From positions 1 to 6,950 of the forward strand of contig JASLFM010000420.1 of NCBI GenBank assembly GCA_030150585.1: DNA of 6,950 nt. Direction: 5' to 3'. This DNA is from Acidovorax sp. GTDB taxonomy: Bacteria; Pseudomonadota; Gammaproteobacteria; Burkholderiales; Burkholderiaceae_C. Below are positions 1 through 5,481 of this stretch, one piece after another. The position numbers and the translations under genes were made by a program. A model generated the notes under the pieces. It was given only the letters and a program-made list of their open reading frames with translations. It did no database searches and was not told the DNA's origin. Numbering within the stretch: the stretch's first letter is position 1; each line of letters opens with the position of its first letter.

Positions 1-7
1 GCCGGGC

Positions 8-1486
8 TCAGTCCGCGTGGGCGCCCAGGCGCGCCATGGCGGGGCGCTGGAGCGCGATGGTCACCGTCTTTTCCTCGGTGTAGAAATGGCGCATGCCGTC
101 GATGCCTTCGCGGCCCACGCCCGAGGTCTTGTAGCCGCCGAACGGGAAGCGCAGGTCCAGGATCATGGGCGTGTTCACCAGCACCACGCCGGCCTGGATC
201 TCGCGCGCCGCGCGGTGCGCCTGCGTCAGGTCGTTGCTCCACAGGTAGGACACCAGGCCGAACTCCGAGTCGTTGGCAATCGCAATCGCCTCGTCGAACT
301 CGTCGAAGATCTGGAAGGCAGCGAACGGGCCGAAGATTTCCTCCTGGCACACGCGCGCGCTGTTGCTGGGCATGAGCACGGCCGTGGGCTCGAGGTAGTA
401 GCCCTTGTCGCCCACGCCCGCGGGGCGCTTGCCGCCGCACAGCAGCTGGCCGCCGTCCTGCAGCGCGATGTCCACGAAGGAGCACACGCGCGCATAGTGC
501 GCGGCGTTGGACAGCGGGCCGACCTCGGTGGCCATGTCCAACGGGTCGCCCACGCGGATGGTGCGCGCGCGCTGCACGAAGCGCGCGATGAACTCGTCGG
601 CCACTGCTCGCTGCACCAGGATGCGCGAGCCCGCAAAGCATTGCTGGCCGTTGTTGGTGTAGATCGAGGTCAGCGCACCGTCCAGCGCGTCGTCGAGGTT
701 GGCGGTGGCCGTGATGATGTTGGCCGACTTGCCGCCCAGCTCCAGGTCTATGCGCTTGAGGCCGGGCGCGGCCGCCGCGGCGATCGCGCGGCCGGTCTGT
801 GTGCCGCCCGTGAACGAGACCACGCGCACGGTCGGGTGGCGCACCAGCGCATCGCCCGTGACCTGGCCGCGGCCGTTGACCATGTTGACCACGCCGGCCG
901 GCACGCCGGCTTCGCTCAGGATGTCCATGAAGCGCGCCACGGCCAGCGGCGTGGTCTCTGCGGTCTTGATCACGCAGCTGTTGCCGAACGCCAGGGCCGC
1001 GGCTATTTTTGTCGAGGCCAGGGCCAGCGGCGCATTCCAGGGCGAGATCAGCGCGGCCACGCCGGCGGGCTCGCGCACCACGAAGCGCAGGTAGTCCTGG
1101 TCGGTCATGCCGGCCTTCTCGACGTTCTGCGACAGCCAGTCGGCGAAGAAGTCGAAATTGCGCGTGATGCGCGGCAGCTGGCGCGCGCGCAGGTAGTTCA
1201 GCGGCAGGCCGCTGTTGAGGCATTCGAGCTGGGCCAGCTCCTCGATGTGCTCGAGCGTCAGCGCGACGATGCGCTGGAACACGCGGCGCTTTTCGGCGGC
1301 GCTCTTGTTCGCCCAGACGCCGCTTTTCCAGCTGGCCTCGGCCGCGGCCACGGCGGCGGCGGTTTCGCTGGCATCGGCTTCGCTGAGCTGGGCCACGACT
1401 TGCTCGGTGGCCGGGTTGATGACGGGCAGCAGGGTGGCGCTGGCGCTCTGCCATTGCCCGTTGATGTAGCTGGTGATGATTTTCAT
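8..1486 (-). CDS. NAD(P)-dependent aldehyde dehydrogenase (ALDH superfamily)
   Basis: Predicted cytosolic enzyme of 492 residues, the usual ALDH length, oxidising an aldehyde to its carboxylic acid with NAD(P)+. All hallmark motifs are visible: SPWN with Asn151, the cofactor lysine Lys174 in CVIK, the glycine motif FTGGTQTG (225-232), the general base Glu249 in LELGGK, the nucleophile Cys283 in GQQC, and EEIFGP (382-387), whose second Glu normally contacts the cofactor ribose. The enzyme should therefore be active. The ATG at 1486 is preceded by AAGGA (1498-1494) with seven bases of spacing. It is the third gene of the cassette, 30 bp after the SDR stop, so it probably oxidises the aldehyde made by the SDR. 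The sequence resembles broad groups that include betaine-aldehyde and muconic-semialdehyde dehydrogenases. I cannot choose a substrate, so no gene symbol is given. The stop codon is complete at 10-8. Confidence 0.95.
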   Translation of the reverse strand: MKIITSYINGQWQSASATLLPVINPATEQVVAQLSEADASETAAAVAAAEASWKSGVWANKSAAEKRRVFQRIVALTLEHIEELAQLECLNSGLPLNYLRARQLPRITRNFDFFADWLSQNVEKAGMTDQDYLRFVVREPAGVAALISPWNAPLALASTKIAAALAFGNSCVIKTAETTPLAVARFMDILSEAGVPAGVVNMVNGRGQVTGDALVRHPTVRVVSFTGGTQTGRAIAAAAAPGLKRIDLELGGKSANIITATANLDDALDGALTSIYTNNGQQCFAGSRILVQRAVADEFIARFVQRARTIRVGDPLDMATEVGPLSNAAHYARVCSFVDIALQDGGQLLCGGKRPAGVGDKGYYLEPTAVLMPSNSARVCQEEIFGPFAAFQIFDEFDEAIAIANDSEFGLVSYLWSNDLTQAHRAAREIQAGVVLVNTPMILDLRFPFGGYKTSGVGREGIDGMRHFYTEEKTVTIALQRPAMARLGAHAD

Positions 1487-1493
1487 GGGGAGG

Positions 1494-1498
1494 TCCTT
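1494..1498 (-). promoter_or_regulatory. Ribosome binding site of the aldehyde dehydrogenase
   Basis: AAGGA on the minus strand, seven bases before the ATG at 1486, inside the 30-bp gap after the SDR stop. It supports the chosen ALDH start and independent translation initiation within the operon. Confidence 0.6.
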
Positions 1499-1516
1499 GC
1501 GGGCGTTCGCTGGCGT

Positions 1517-2311
1517 TCAGCCCGCCATGTGGCTGCCGCCGTTGACATGCACGGTCTGGCCCGTGATGTAGCTGGCCGCGGGGCTGAGCAGGAACAGCAG
1601 GGTGTGGGCGATCTCGGCCGGCTGGCCCAGGCGGCCCAGCGGCACGCCCTGCACGAAGCGCGCCATGTCGATGCCGGTCTGCTTGGTGTCGCGGCCCGTG
1701 CCGCCCTTGAGGAAGGCGGTGTCGATCACGCCGGGCGCCACGCCGTTGACGCGGATCTCGGGCGACCATTCGGTGGCCAGCGCGCGGATCAGGTTGATCA
1801 CGCCGGCCTTGGAGGCCGCGTACGGCCCGTAGCCCACATGGGGCACGCGCACGCCGAAGGTGGAGGACACCAGCACGGCGGCCGGCGCATGGCCTGCGGC
1901 GGCCGAGGCGCGCAACAGCGGGGCGCCGGCGCGCGCCACGAGGAACATGCCGCGCAGGTCGGTGTTGACGATGTCGTCCCATTCCTGGGCCGTCATGTCC
2001 TCGACGCGCACGCGCTCGCCGGTGTAGCCGGCCAGGTTCACGAGCGCATCGATAGCGCCCCACTCGGCCGCGATCTGCGCGAAGGCGGCCTGCACGGCGT
2101 CTTCCTGCGAGACGTTGCAGGCGATCGTCAGCACGCCGACGGGCGGCGGGAACTGGGCGATAGAGCGCTCGATGTCGAGCACGGCCACGCGCAGGCCCAG
2201 GGCCACGGCGGCCTGCACTAGAGCGCGGCCCATGCCGCCGCAGCCACCGATGACCAGCAGGCGCTGGCCGGCAACGGGCGTGAAGGAGGGGAGGGTGAAT
2301 TCTGTGGTCAT
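1517..2311 (-). CDS. Short-chain dehydrogenase/reductase (SDR), classical type
   Basis: Predicted NAD(P)(H)-dependent oxidoreductase of 264 residues acting on an alcohol/carbonyl pair, in the classical SDR size range. The Rossmann glycine motif is GGCGGMG (22-28), with Gly where most classical SDRs have the Thr of TGxxxGxG. Asp46 at the end of the second strand suggests NAD(H) preference. NLAG (92-95) replaces the common NNAG. The catalytic set is Asn116, Ser150, Tyr164 and Lys168 (YAASK), followed by the typical VAPGVIDT segment and a C-terminal ITGQ-VNGG motif. I chose the ATG at 2311 because AGGA lies ten bases upstream and the N-terminus then fits the family. An upstream in-frame ATG at 2344 would add 11 residues and overlap the preceding stop as ATGA. 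Its place between a binding protein and an ALDH suggests it makes the ALDH substrate, which is an inference. The substrate is unknown. Confidence 0.93.
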   Translation of the reverse strand: MTTEFTLPSFTPVAGQRLLVIGGCGGMGRALVQAAVALGLRVAVLDIERSIAQFPPPVGVLTIACNVSQEDAVQAAFAQIAAEWGAIDALVNLAGYTGERVRVEDMTAQEWDDIVNTDLRGMFLVARAGAPLLRASAAAGHAPAAVLVSSTFGVRVPHVGYGPYAASKAGVINLIRALATEWSPEIRVNGVAPGVIDTAFLKGGTGRDTKQTGIDMARFVQGVPLGRLGQPAEIAHTLLFLLSPAASYITGQTVHVNGGSHMAG

Positions 2312-2340
2312 GGCGAAGTGGTCCTGTGCGCCGAGCGTGT

Positions 2341-2344
2341 TCAT
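2341..2344 (-). other. ATGA stop/start overlap between the binding protein and the SDR
   Basis: On the minus strand the bases 2344-2341 read ATGA: the TGA ends the binding-protein gene and the ATG is in frame with the SDR. Such overlaps often give translational coupling. There is no convincing Shine-Dalgarno at the right distance before this ATG, whereas the ATG at 2311 has AGGA. The overlap could thus be the real coupled start, or a re-initiation aid for the downstream start. Confidence 0.5.
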
Positions 2345-3315
2345 TCCAGGGCGCCGACGTCCGCCAGCACCTTGTTCCAGTTGTTCGTGTCCACCACCAG
2401 GCGACGGCTCAGCTCGTCGATGCGGGCGTTCACCCAGGGCTGGTTGGACTGGTTGCGGTACTGCGCCTGCGTGTCGGGGTCGGCCATGATGGTCTTGCCG
2501 GCCTCGCGCAGCTTGGCCTGGATCTCCGCCGGCAGGCGCGAGGAGCCATACAAGGCGGTGCCGTAGGCCCAATCCATCTGCTTGTAGCCCAGCTCGGTCA
2601 GCGTGGGCACGTCGGGCAGGAACTCGCTGCGCTGGGTGCCCAGCACGGCCAGCGTGCGCATGCGGCCCGACTTCTCCATCTCGCGTGCCTGGCCGATGCC
2701 CACCAGGCCCATGTCGATCTGGCCGCCCAGCATGTCGACCACCATGGGGCTCTCGCCCTTGTAGGGCACATGCACGGCATTCACGGCCTTGATTTGGGAC
2801 AGCAGCAGGTGCTGCACGATGTGCGTGGAGGTGGAGGTGCCGTACGAGCCATAGGACAGCGGGCGCTGGCGCGCCAGCGCCTCTAGCTCTTTCATGTTCT
2901 TCACGTTCAGGCGCGCCGGCACCACGAACGCCAGCGGGGCCACGGTCAGGCCCGCCAGCGGCACGAAGTCCTCGGTGGCGTTGTAGCTGGGCTTGACGCC
3001 CGGCACGCGGCTGGTGAGTTGGGTGGTGACGGTAAGCAGCAGGGTATAGCCGTCGGGCGCCGCGCGGTGCACCTGGCCGGCACCGATCGTGCCCGACGCG
3101 CCCGGCTTGTTGTCGACCACCACGGGGGTGTTCCACAAGTCGGAGAGCTTCTTGGCGAAGACGCGGGCGATGTTGTCGCCGTTGCCCCCGGCGGGGTAGG
3201 GCACCACCAGCGTGATGGGGCGCGACGGGTAGGTGGGATTGGAGGCCGACGCGATCGACGCGAACGCGGCGAGGCCGAGCGCGCAGAAGCTGCGCCGCTG
3301 TATGGAATGGTGCAT
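2341..3315 (-). CDS. Bug/TctC-family tripartite tricarboxylate transporter substrate-binding protein
   Basis: Predicted periplasmic binding protein of 324 residues, the normal Bug length, which captures small organic acids or related carboxylates. The N-terminus has a signal peptide (about 1-24): a basic stretch with Arg7-Arg8, a hydrophobic core and an Ala-Ser-Ala cleavage region. The RRSF context is Tat-like but weak, so Sec export is also possible. The mature start YPSRPITLVVPYPAGG (29-44) with Asp47, the NKPGASGTIGA segment (69-79) and APDGYTLL (86-93) are family signatures. The start at 3315 is backed by AGGAGA at 3326-3321. No TctA or TctB membrane gene is in the window, as is common for the many orphan Bug proteins of Burkholderiales. 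It may use a transporter encoded elsewhere or present the ligand to a sensor. It leads the cassette, just downstream of iclR. The ligand cannot be named. Confidence 0.95.
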   Translation of the reverse strand: MHHSIQRRSFCALGLAAFASIASASNPTYPSRPITLVVPYPAGGNGDNIARVFAKKLSDLWNTPVVVDNKPGASGTIGAGQVHRAAPDGYTLLLTVTTQLTSRVPGVKPSYNATEDFVPLAGLTVAPLAFVVPARLNVKNMKELEALARQRPLSYGSYGTSTSTHIVQHLLLSQIKAVNAVHVPYKGESPMVVDMLGGQIDMGLVGIGQAREMEKSGRMRTLAVLGTQRSEFLPDVPTLTELGYKQMDWAYGTALYGSSRLPAEIQAKLREAGKTIMADPDTQAQYRNQSNQPWVNARIDELSRRLVVDTNNWNKVLADVGALE

Positions 3316-3320
3316 GAATG

Positions 3321-3326
3321 TCTCCT
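3321..3326 (-). promoter_or_regulatory. Strong ribosome binding site of the binding-protein gene
   Basis: AGGAGA on the minus strand, five bases before the ATG at 3315. It fixes the start and is the best Shine-Dalgarno match in the window. It directly abuts the palindrome at 3328-3345, so folding of that element in the mRNA could affect access. Confidence 0.75.
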
Positions 3327-3327
3327 G

Positions 3328-3345
3328 GTCGCATGGTCATGCGAC
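3328..3345. promoter_or_regulatory. Perfect 8-bp inverted repeat with 2-bp centre in the leader of the binding-protein gene
   Basis: GTCGCATG, two bases, then CATGCGAC: both arms match perfectly. It sits one base upstream of the Shine-Dalgarno of the binding-protein gene. It could be a dimeric repressor operator near the transcription start, or in RNA form a short hairpin (seven pairs with a four-base loop) next to the ribosome site. No T-run follows, so it is not a classical terminator. Function is inferred only from symmetry and position. Confidence 0.5.
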
Positions 3346-3357
3346 AACAACCGGGAG

Positions 3358-3385
3358 ATTCTGTGGACGTTTTGATCCTGCTCAA
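3358..3385 (-). promoter_or_regulatory. Possible sigma70-like promoter of the binding-protein/SDR/ALDH cassette
   Basis: On the minus strand TTGAGC (3385-3380) and CAGAAT (3363-3358) are separated by 16 bases; each matches four of six consensus positions. The implied transcription start is near 3351, leaving a leader of about 35 bases. The palindrome at 3402-3418 would then be centred near -59, a position often used by activators. The match is modest and spacing is one short of ideal. Confidence 0.35.
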
Positions 3386-3401
3386 ACCAGCGAAGATCGC
3401 T

Positions 3402-3418
3402 GTTCCGTATCCCGGAAC
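3402..3418. promoter_or_regulatory. Candidate IclR operator, GTTCCG-N5-CGGAAC
   Basis: A perfect 6-bp inverted repeat with a 5-bp centre (TATCC), starting three bases beyond the iclR stop codon and centred about 95 bp upstream of the binding-protein start. Palindromes of 15-17 bp are typical sites for the dimeric winged-helix domains of IclR regulators, and the iclR gene is adjacent. A downstream T-run is absent, which argues against it being a rho-independent terminator of iclR. Assignment to this IclR protein is inference. Confidence 0.5.
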
Positions 3419-3421
3419 TCT

Positions 3422-4273
3422 TTACGGGGTGTAGATCTCCGGGGGCAGCAAATGCGGGCTGGGCGAGCGCACCATGGCCTCGCGCAGATCCTTGGCGAGC
3501 TGCAGCAGCGTCGGCCCCAGCTCCTTGCGCATGCGCGCCAGGGGCATGCGCGCGGCGGGCCCCGCGAAACTGAACGCGTAGAGCGTGTTGCGCGCGTTGG
3601 TGGCGAACGGAATGGCCACGCCGTTGACGTCGCGCTCCCAGGAGCGCTGCGTGGTCACAAAGCCCATGCGGTTGAACTCGGCGTGGGCACGTTCGATGCG
3701 CTGGCGCAGCTGGGGCCACTCGGCGGGAAAGCGCTGGGCCAGCCGGTCAAAGATGGCGGCCTGTTCCTTGACGGGGGAGGCGACGATATAGGCCAGGCCG
3801 ACGGCGGTGCTGGCGATGGGGAGGACCGTACCCGCATCGACGTTCGTCACCAGCCGGTTTTCCGTCGGGGGACGGAAAGTCTCCAGGATCACCAGGCCCA
3901 GCCTGTCCCGCGTGCCGATGATGAGGGACAGCCCGGTGTCCGCGCTGAGCTTTTCCAGCATCGGGCGCGCAATGCGCTGCAGGCCGATGCGGCGCTGGAC
4001 GCTGGCCGCCATGCCCACCAGGCGCGTGCCCATCAGCAGCTTGCGCGTACGCGCATCCACGCGCAGGTAGCCCAGCGCAACCAGGGTGGAGGTGATGCGC
4101 GACACCGTGGCCTTGGGCAACCCCGTGAGTTCTACCAGTTGCTGATTGCCCAACATGTCGCCCTCCGCGAAAACAGAGAGGATTTCCAAACCCTTGGCCA
4201 GGGAGTGCACGAAGTTGGGATCAGCCTTGGGCGGGTGTGCAGTGGTGCGTTTCGCGGGGACTTTCGAGGCCAT
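3422..4273 (-). CDS. IclR-family transcriptional regulator
   Basis: Predicted cytosolic DNA-binding regulator of 283 residues, a normal IclR size with a short basic tail (1-20) before the fold. The winged helix-turn-helix occupies about 22-80: SLAKGLEIL at 24-32 is the family start, the LTGLPKATVSRITSTL stretch (49-64) holds the recognition helix, and GYLRVD leads into the wing. The effector-binding domain follows at about 97-265. It includes LPIASTAVGLAYI (151-163) and GVAIPFATNARN (218-229), where family members bind small carboxylic or aromatic effectors. It lies directly upstream of the binding-protein/SDR/ALDH cassette on the same strand with a 106-bp gap, so it probably controls that cassette. 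Whether it activates or represses is unknown. The start at 4273 has only a weak Shine-Dalgarno, but no better in-frame start keeps the whole domain. An ATG at 4280 is out of frame. Confidence 0.94.
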   Translation of the reverse strand: MASKVPAKRTTAHPPKADPNFVHSLAKGLEILSVFAEGDMLGNQQLVELTGLPKATVSRITSTLVALGYLRVDARTRKLLMGTRLVGMAASVQRRIGLQRIARPMLEKLSADTGLSLIIGTRDRLGLVILETFRPPTENRLVTNVDAGTVLPIASTAVGLAYIVASPVKEQAAIFDRLAQRFPAEWPQLRQRIERAHAEFNRMGFVTTQRSWERDVNGVAIPFATNARNTLYAFSFAGPAARMPLARMRKELGPTLLQLAKDLREAMVRSPSPHLLPPEIYTP

Positions 4274-4310
4274 GTTGCATGGAGCGGTGAGCGGGCCTTC
4301 CGGGGATGTG

Positions 4311-4334
4311 CGCCGCAGGCCACGGCATGCGGCG
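4311..4334. repeat. 7-bp inverted repeat upstream of iclR
   Basis: CGCCGCA (4311-4317) and TGCGGCG (4328-4334) are perfect complements around a 10-base loop, 38 bases upstream of the iclR start. In RNA this could form a leader hairpin. GC-rich DNA yields such pairs by chance, so functional meaning is uncertain. Confidence 0.3.
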
Positions 4335-4336
4335 AC

Positions 4337-4355
4337 TTTGCAAACAGCTTACTGT
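4337..4355. promoter_or_regulatory. AT-rich pocket with two small palindromes in the presumed iclR promoter region
   Basis: Within a GC-rich 143-bp gap between the lysR stop and the iclR start lies TTTGCAAA (4337-4344), a perfect 8-bp palindrome. It overlaps by one base ACAG-N4-CTGT (4344-4355). The minus strand here also offers a -10-like TACAGT (4356-4351) but no matching -35. This is the only plausible place for an iclR promoter or autoregulatory site. A lone TTCCG half-site also occurs at 4298-4302. Confidence 0.3.
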
Positions 4356-4380
4356 ACGCCTGCGCGGACCGCCAGGCACG

Positions 4381-4405
4381 CTGCGTGAGTCCCATTGCGA
4401 CGCAG
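4381..4405 (-). terminator. Weak hairpin downstream of lysR
   Basis: CTGCGT (4381-4386) pairs with ACGCAG (4400-4405) around a 13-base loop, beginning 12 bases after the lysR stop. There is no U-run and the loop is large, so a rho-independent terminator is poorly supported. It may be chance pairing. Confidence 0.15.
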
Positions 4406-4416
4406 GGAGATGGGGC

Positions 4417-5349
4417 TCACTCCGTTGGTCCGGCCGTTGCGGCGCCCGCGGGTGGGCCCTCCGCCTTGCGGTGCGCCTTGTCCCGCAGGAACTCGATGCA
4501 GGTGCGCACCGCGCGCGTCTGGTGGCGGTTGGGCAGGTACAGCAGGTACAGGTGCGTGCCGAAGATGCTCAGGCGGTATTCCTGCAGCGTGGTCAGCACC
4601 TCACCGCTGGCGATCTTGTCCTGCACCACGTAGTCGGGCACCACCCCCACGCCCAGTCCCGCCAGCACGCCCTGGCGCAGGAAGGGAAAGTGCTCGGAGA
4701 TCAGCGTGGGCTCCAGCATCACTTCCTGGCGCTCCTGGCCCTGGTAGGCGGCCAGGCGCAACTGGCGCCCCATCACGCCAGCGGTGATCACCGGGGCGTT
4801 GCGCAGGTCCAGCAGCGTGCGCGGCAGGCCGTGCTGCTCGACATAGCCCCGCGAGGCGCACGCGACGTAGCGCACGTCGCCCAGGCTGCGCGCCACCACC
4901 GACAGCGGCGGCTCCTGGATCACACGGATGGCGATGTCCACCTCGTCGCGCAGGTTGTCGGCGCGGTTTTCGAACAGCACGTCCAGCACGATGCCCGGGT
5001 ACAGCTGCTTGAACTCGATCAGCCAATCGCTCATCACCATCTGGCCGTAGCCGCTGGGCACGCTGATGCCCACGCGCCCGCGCAGTTCCTGGCCCAGGCT
5101 GGTGATGGTCTCCCGCGCGGCGGCCAGCTCGTTGCGCACGTTGCGGCCATGCTCATACAGGCGCAGCCCCACCTCGGTGGGCTCCACGCGGCGCGTCGAG
5201 CGCTTGACGAGCTGCACGCCCAGCGACTTTTCCAGCTGCGCCAGGTGGTAGCTGACGTTGGCGCGGGTCATCTTCAGCTTGCGCGCGGCCTGGCTCAGGT
5301 TGCCGCTGTCCACGATCTCCACCAGCAGGGTCAAGGCATTCAGGTCCAT
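4417..5349 (-). CDS. LysR-type transcriptional regulator
   Basis: Predicted cytosolic regulator of 310 residues, typical of LysR-type proteins, which act mostly as tetramers. The winged helix-turn-helix is at the N-terminus: SGNLSQAARKLKMTRANVSYHLAQLEKSLG (15-44), followed by the RSTRRVEPTEVG wing (50-61). A linker helix (about 62-88) precedes the periplasmic-binding-protein-like effector domain (about 91-295). It contains the usual RADNLRDEVDIAIR segment and the GLGVGVVPDYVV segment. A Pro/Ala-rich tail of about 20 residues ends it. GGAA six bases before the ATG at 5349 supports the start. It is divergent from the hydratase/dehydrogenase gene, the classical arrangement in which a LysR protein controls its neighbour and itself from the shared region. 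It is followed by iclR after 143 bp, so it could also influence that unit. The effector, perhaps an acyl-CoA or related acid, is not predictable. Confidence 0.95.
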   Translation of the reverse strand: MDLNALTLLVEIVDSGNLSQAARKLKMTRANVSYHLAQLEKSLGVQLVKRSTRRVEPTEVGLRLYEHGRNVRNELAAARETITSLGQELRGRVGISVPSGYGQMVMSDWLIEFKQLYPGIVLDVLFENRADNLRDEVDIAIRVIQEPPLSVVARSLGDVRYVACASRGYVEQHGLPRTLLDLRNAPVITAGVMGRQLRLAAYQGQERQEVMLEPTLISEHFPFLRQGVLAGLGVGVVPDYVVQDKIASGEVLTTLQEYRLSIFGTHLYLLYLPNRHQTRAVRTCIEFLRDKAHRKAEGPPAGAATAGPTE

Positions 5350-5371
5350 GTCAAGTTCCGGTGCAAGCGGG

Positions 5372-5389
5372 ATATTTGTTCAAAAATAT
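5372..5389. promoter_or_regulatory. AT-rich inverted repeat ATATTT-N6-AAATAT in the divergent promoter region
   Basis: Perfect 6-bp arms around GTTCAA, directly before the LysR box and 23 bp from the lysR start. It is the most AT-rich spot between the divergent genes. It overlaps a second small inverted repeat, TCAAA-N4-TTTGA (5380-5393). Its centre is 16.5 bp from that of the LysR box, so it may be a second subsite for the tetramer. It lacks a symmetric T-N11-A. Confidence 0.4.
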
Positions 5390-5404
5390 TTGACGCTCTG
5401 TCAA
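5390..5404. promoter_or_regulatory. LysR-type recognition box, TTGAC-N5-GTCAA
   Basis: A perfect 5-bp inverted repeat that contains the canonical T-N11-A of LysR regulators, with T at 5391 and A at 5403 placed symmetrically. It lies 41 bp before the lysR start and 78 bp before the hydratase/dehydrogenase start. On the minus strand its edge reads TTGACA (5404-5399), a consensus -35, so LysR binding could also block lysR transcription. However, no good -10 follows at 16-18 bases. Confidence 0.6.
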
Positions 5405-5405
5405 T

Positions 5406-5433
5406 TTGGCTGTGGATTGTAAAGATCCATTAT
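5406..5433 (+). promoter_or_regulatory. Possible promoter of the hydratase/dehydrogenase gene
   Basis: TTGGCT (5406-5411) and CATTAT (5428-5433) with a 16-base spacer. Each matches four of six sigma70 positions. The implied start near 5440 puts the LysR box centre at about -43 and the AT-rich palindrome at about -60, similar to the activation and recognition sites of known LysR targets. The hexamers are weak, as expected for an activator-dependent promoter. Confidence 0.35.
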
Positions 5434-5469
5434 CAGAACAAGAATGCGAGTTTTCCGTTACGAGACACC

Positions 5470-5473
5470 GGAG
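5470..5473 (+). promoter_or_regulatory. Ribosome binding site of the hydratase/dehydrogenase gene
   Basis: GGAG eight bases before the ATG at 5482. It supports this start; no upstream in-frame ATG with a better site is seen. Confidence 0.55.
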
Positions 5474-5481
5474 ACGTACGC

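Noticed and set aside
17..2221. Long open frame of 734 codons on the plus strand, antisense to the ALDH and SDR
   Set aside because: The product is rich in His, Arg, Ala and Gly with no recognisable domain. It mirrors two well-supported genes on the other strand and is a GC-rich shadow.
2345..3385. SDR frame stays open upstream through the whole binding-protein gene, suggesting a 622-residue fusion
   Set aside because: The upstream part is Arg/Ala/Pro-rich without domains and is the alternate frame of the binding-protein gene, whose own frame has clear family motifs and a strong ribosome site.
3371..3386. TTTGA-N6-TCAAA inverted repeat between iclR and the binding-protein gene
   Set aside because: Only 5-bp arms, and it overlaps the proposed -35; not distinguishable from chance on this evidence.
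3527..3553. Near-repeat of GCATGCGCGCC within iclR
   Set aside because: Explained by the coding sequence, where ARM occurs twice (239-248 region); no sign of a regulatory or mobile repeat.
3233..4633. Open frame of 466 codons on the plus strand antisense to iclR
   Set aside because: Low-complexity composition, no domain and complete overlap with iclR and the end of lysR; a shadow.
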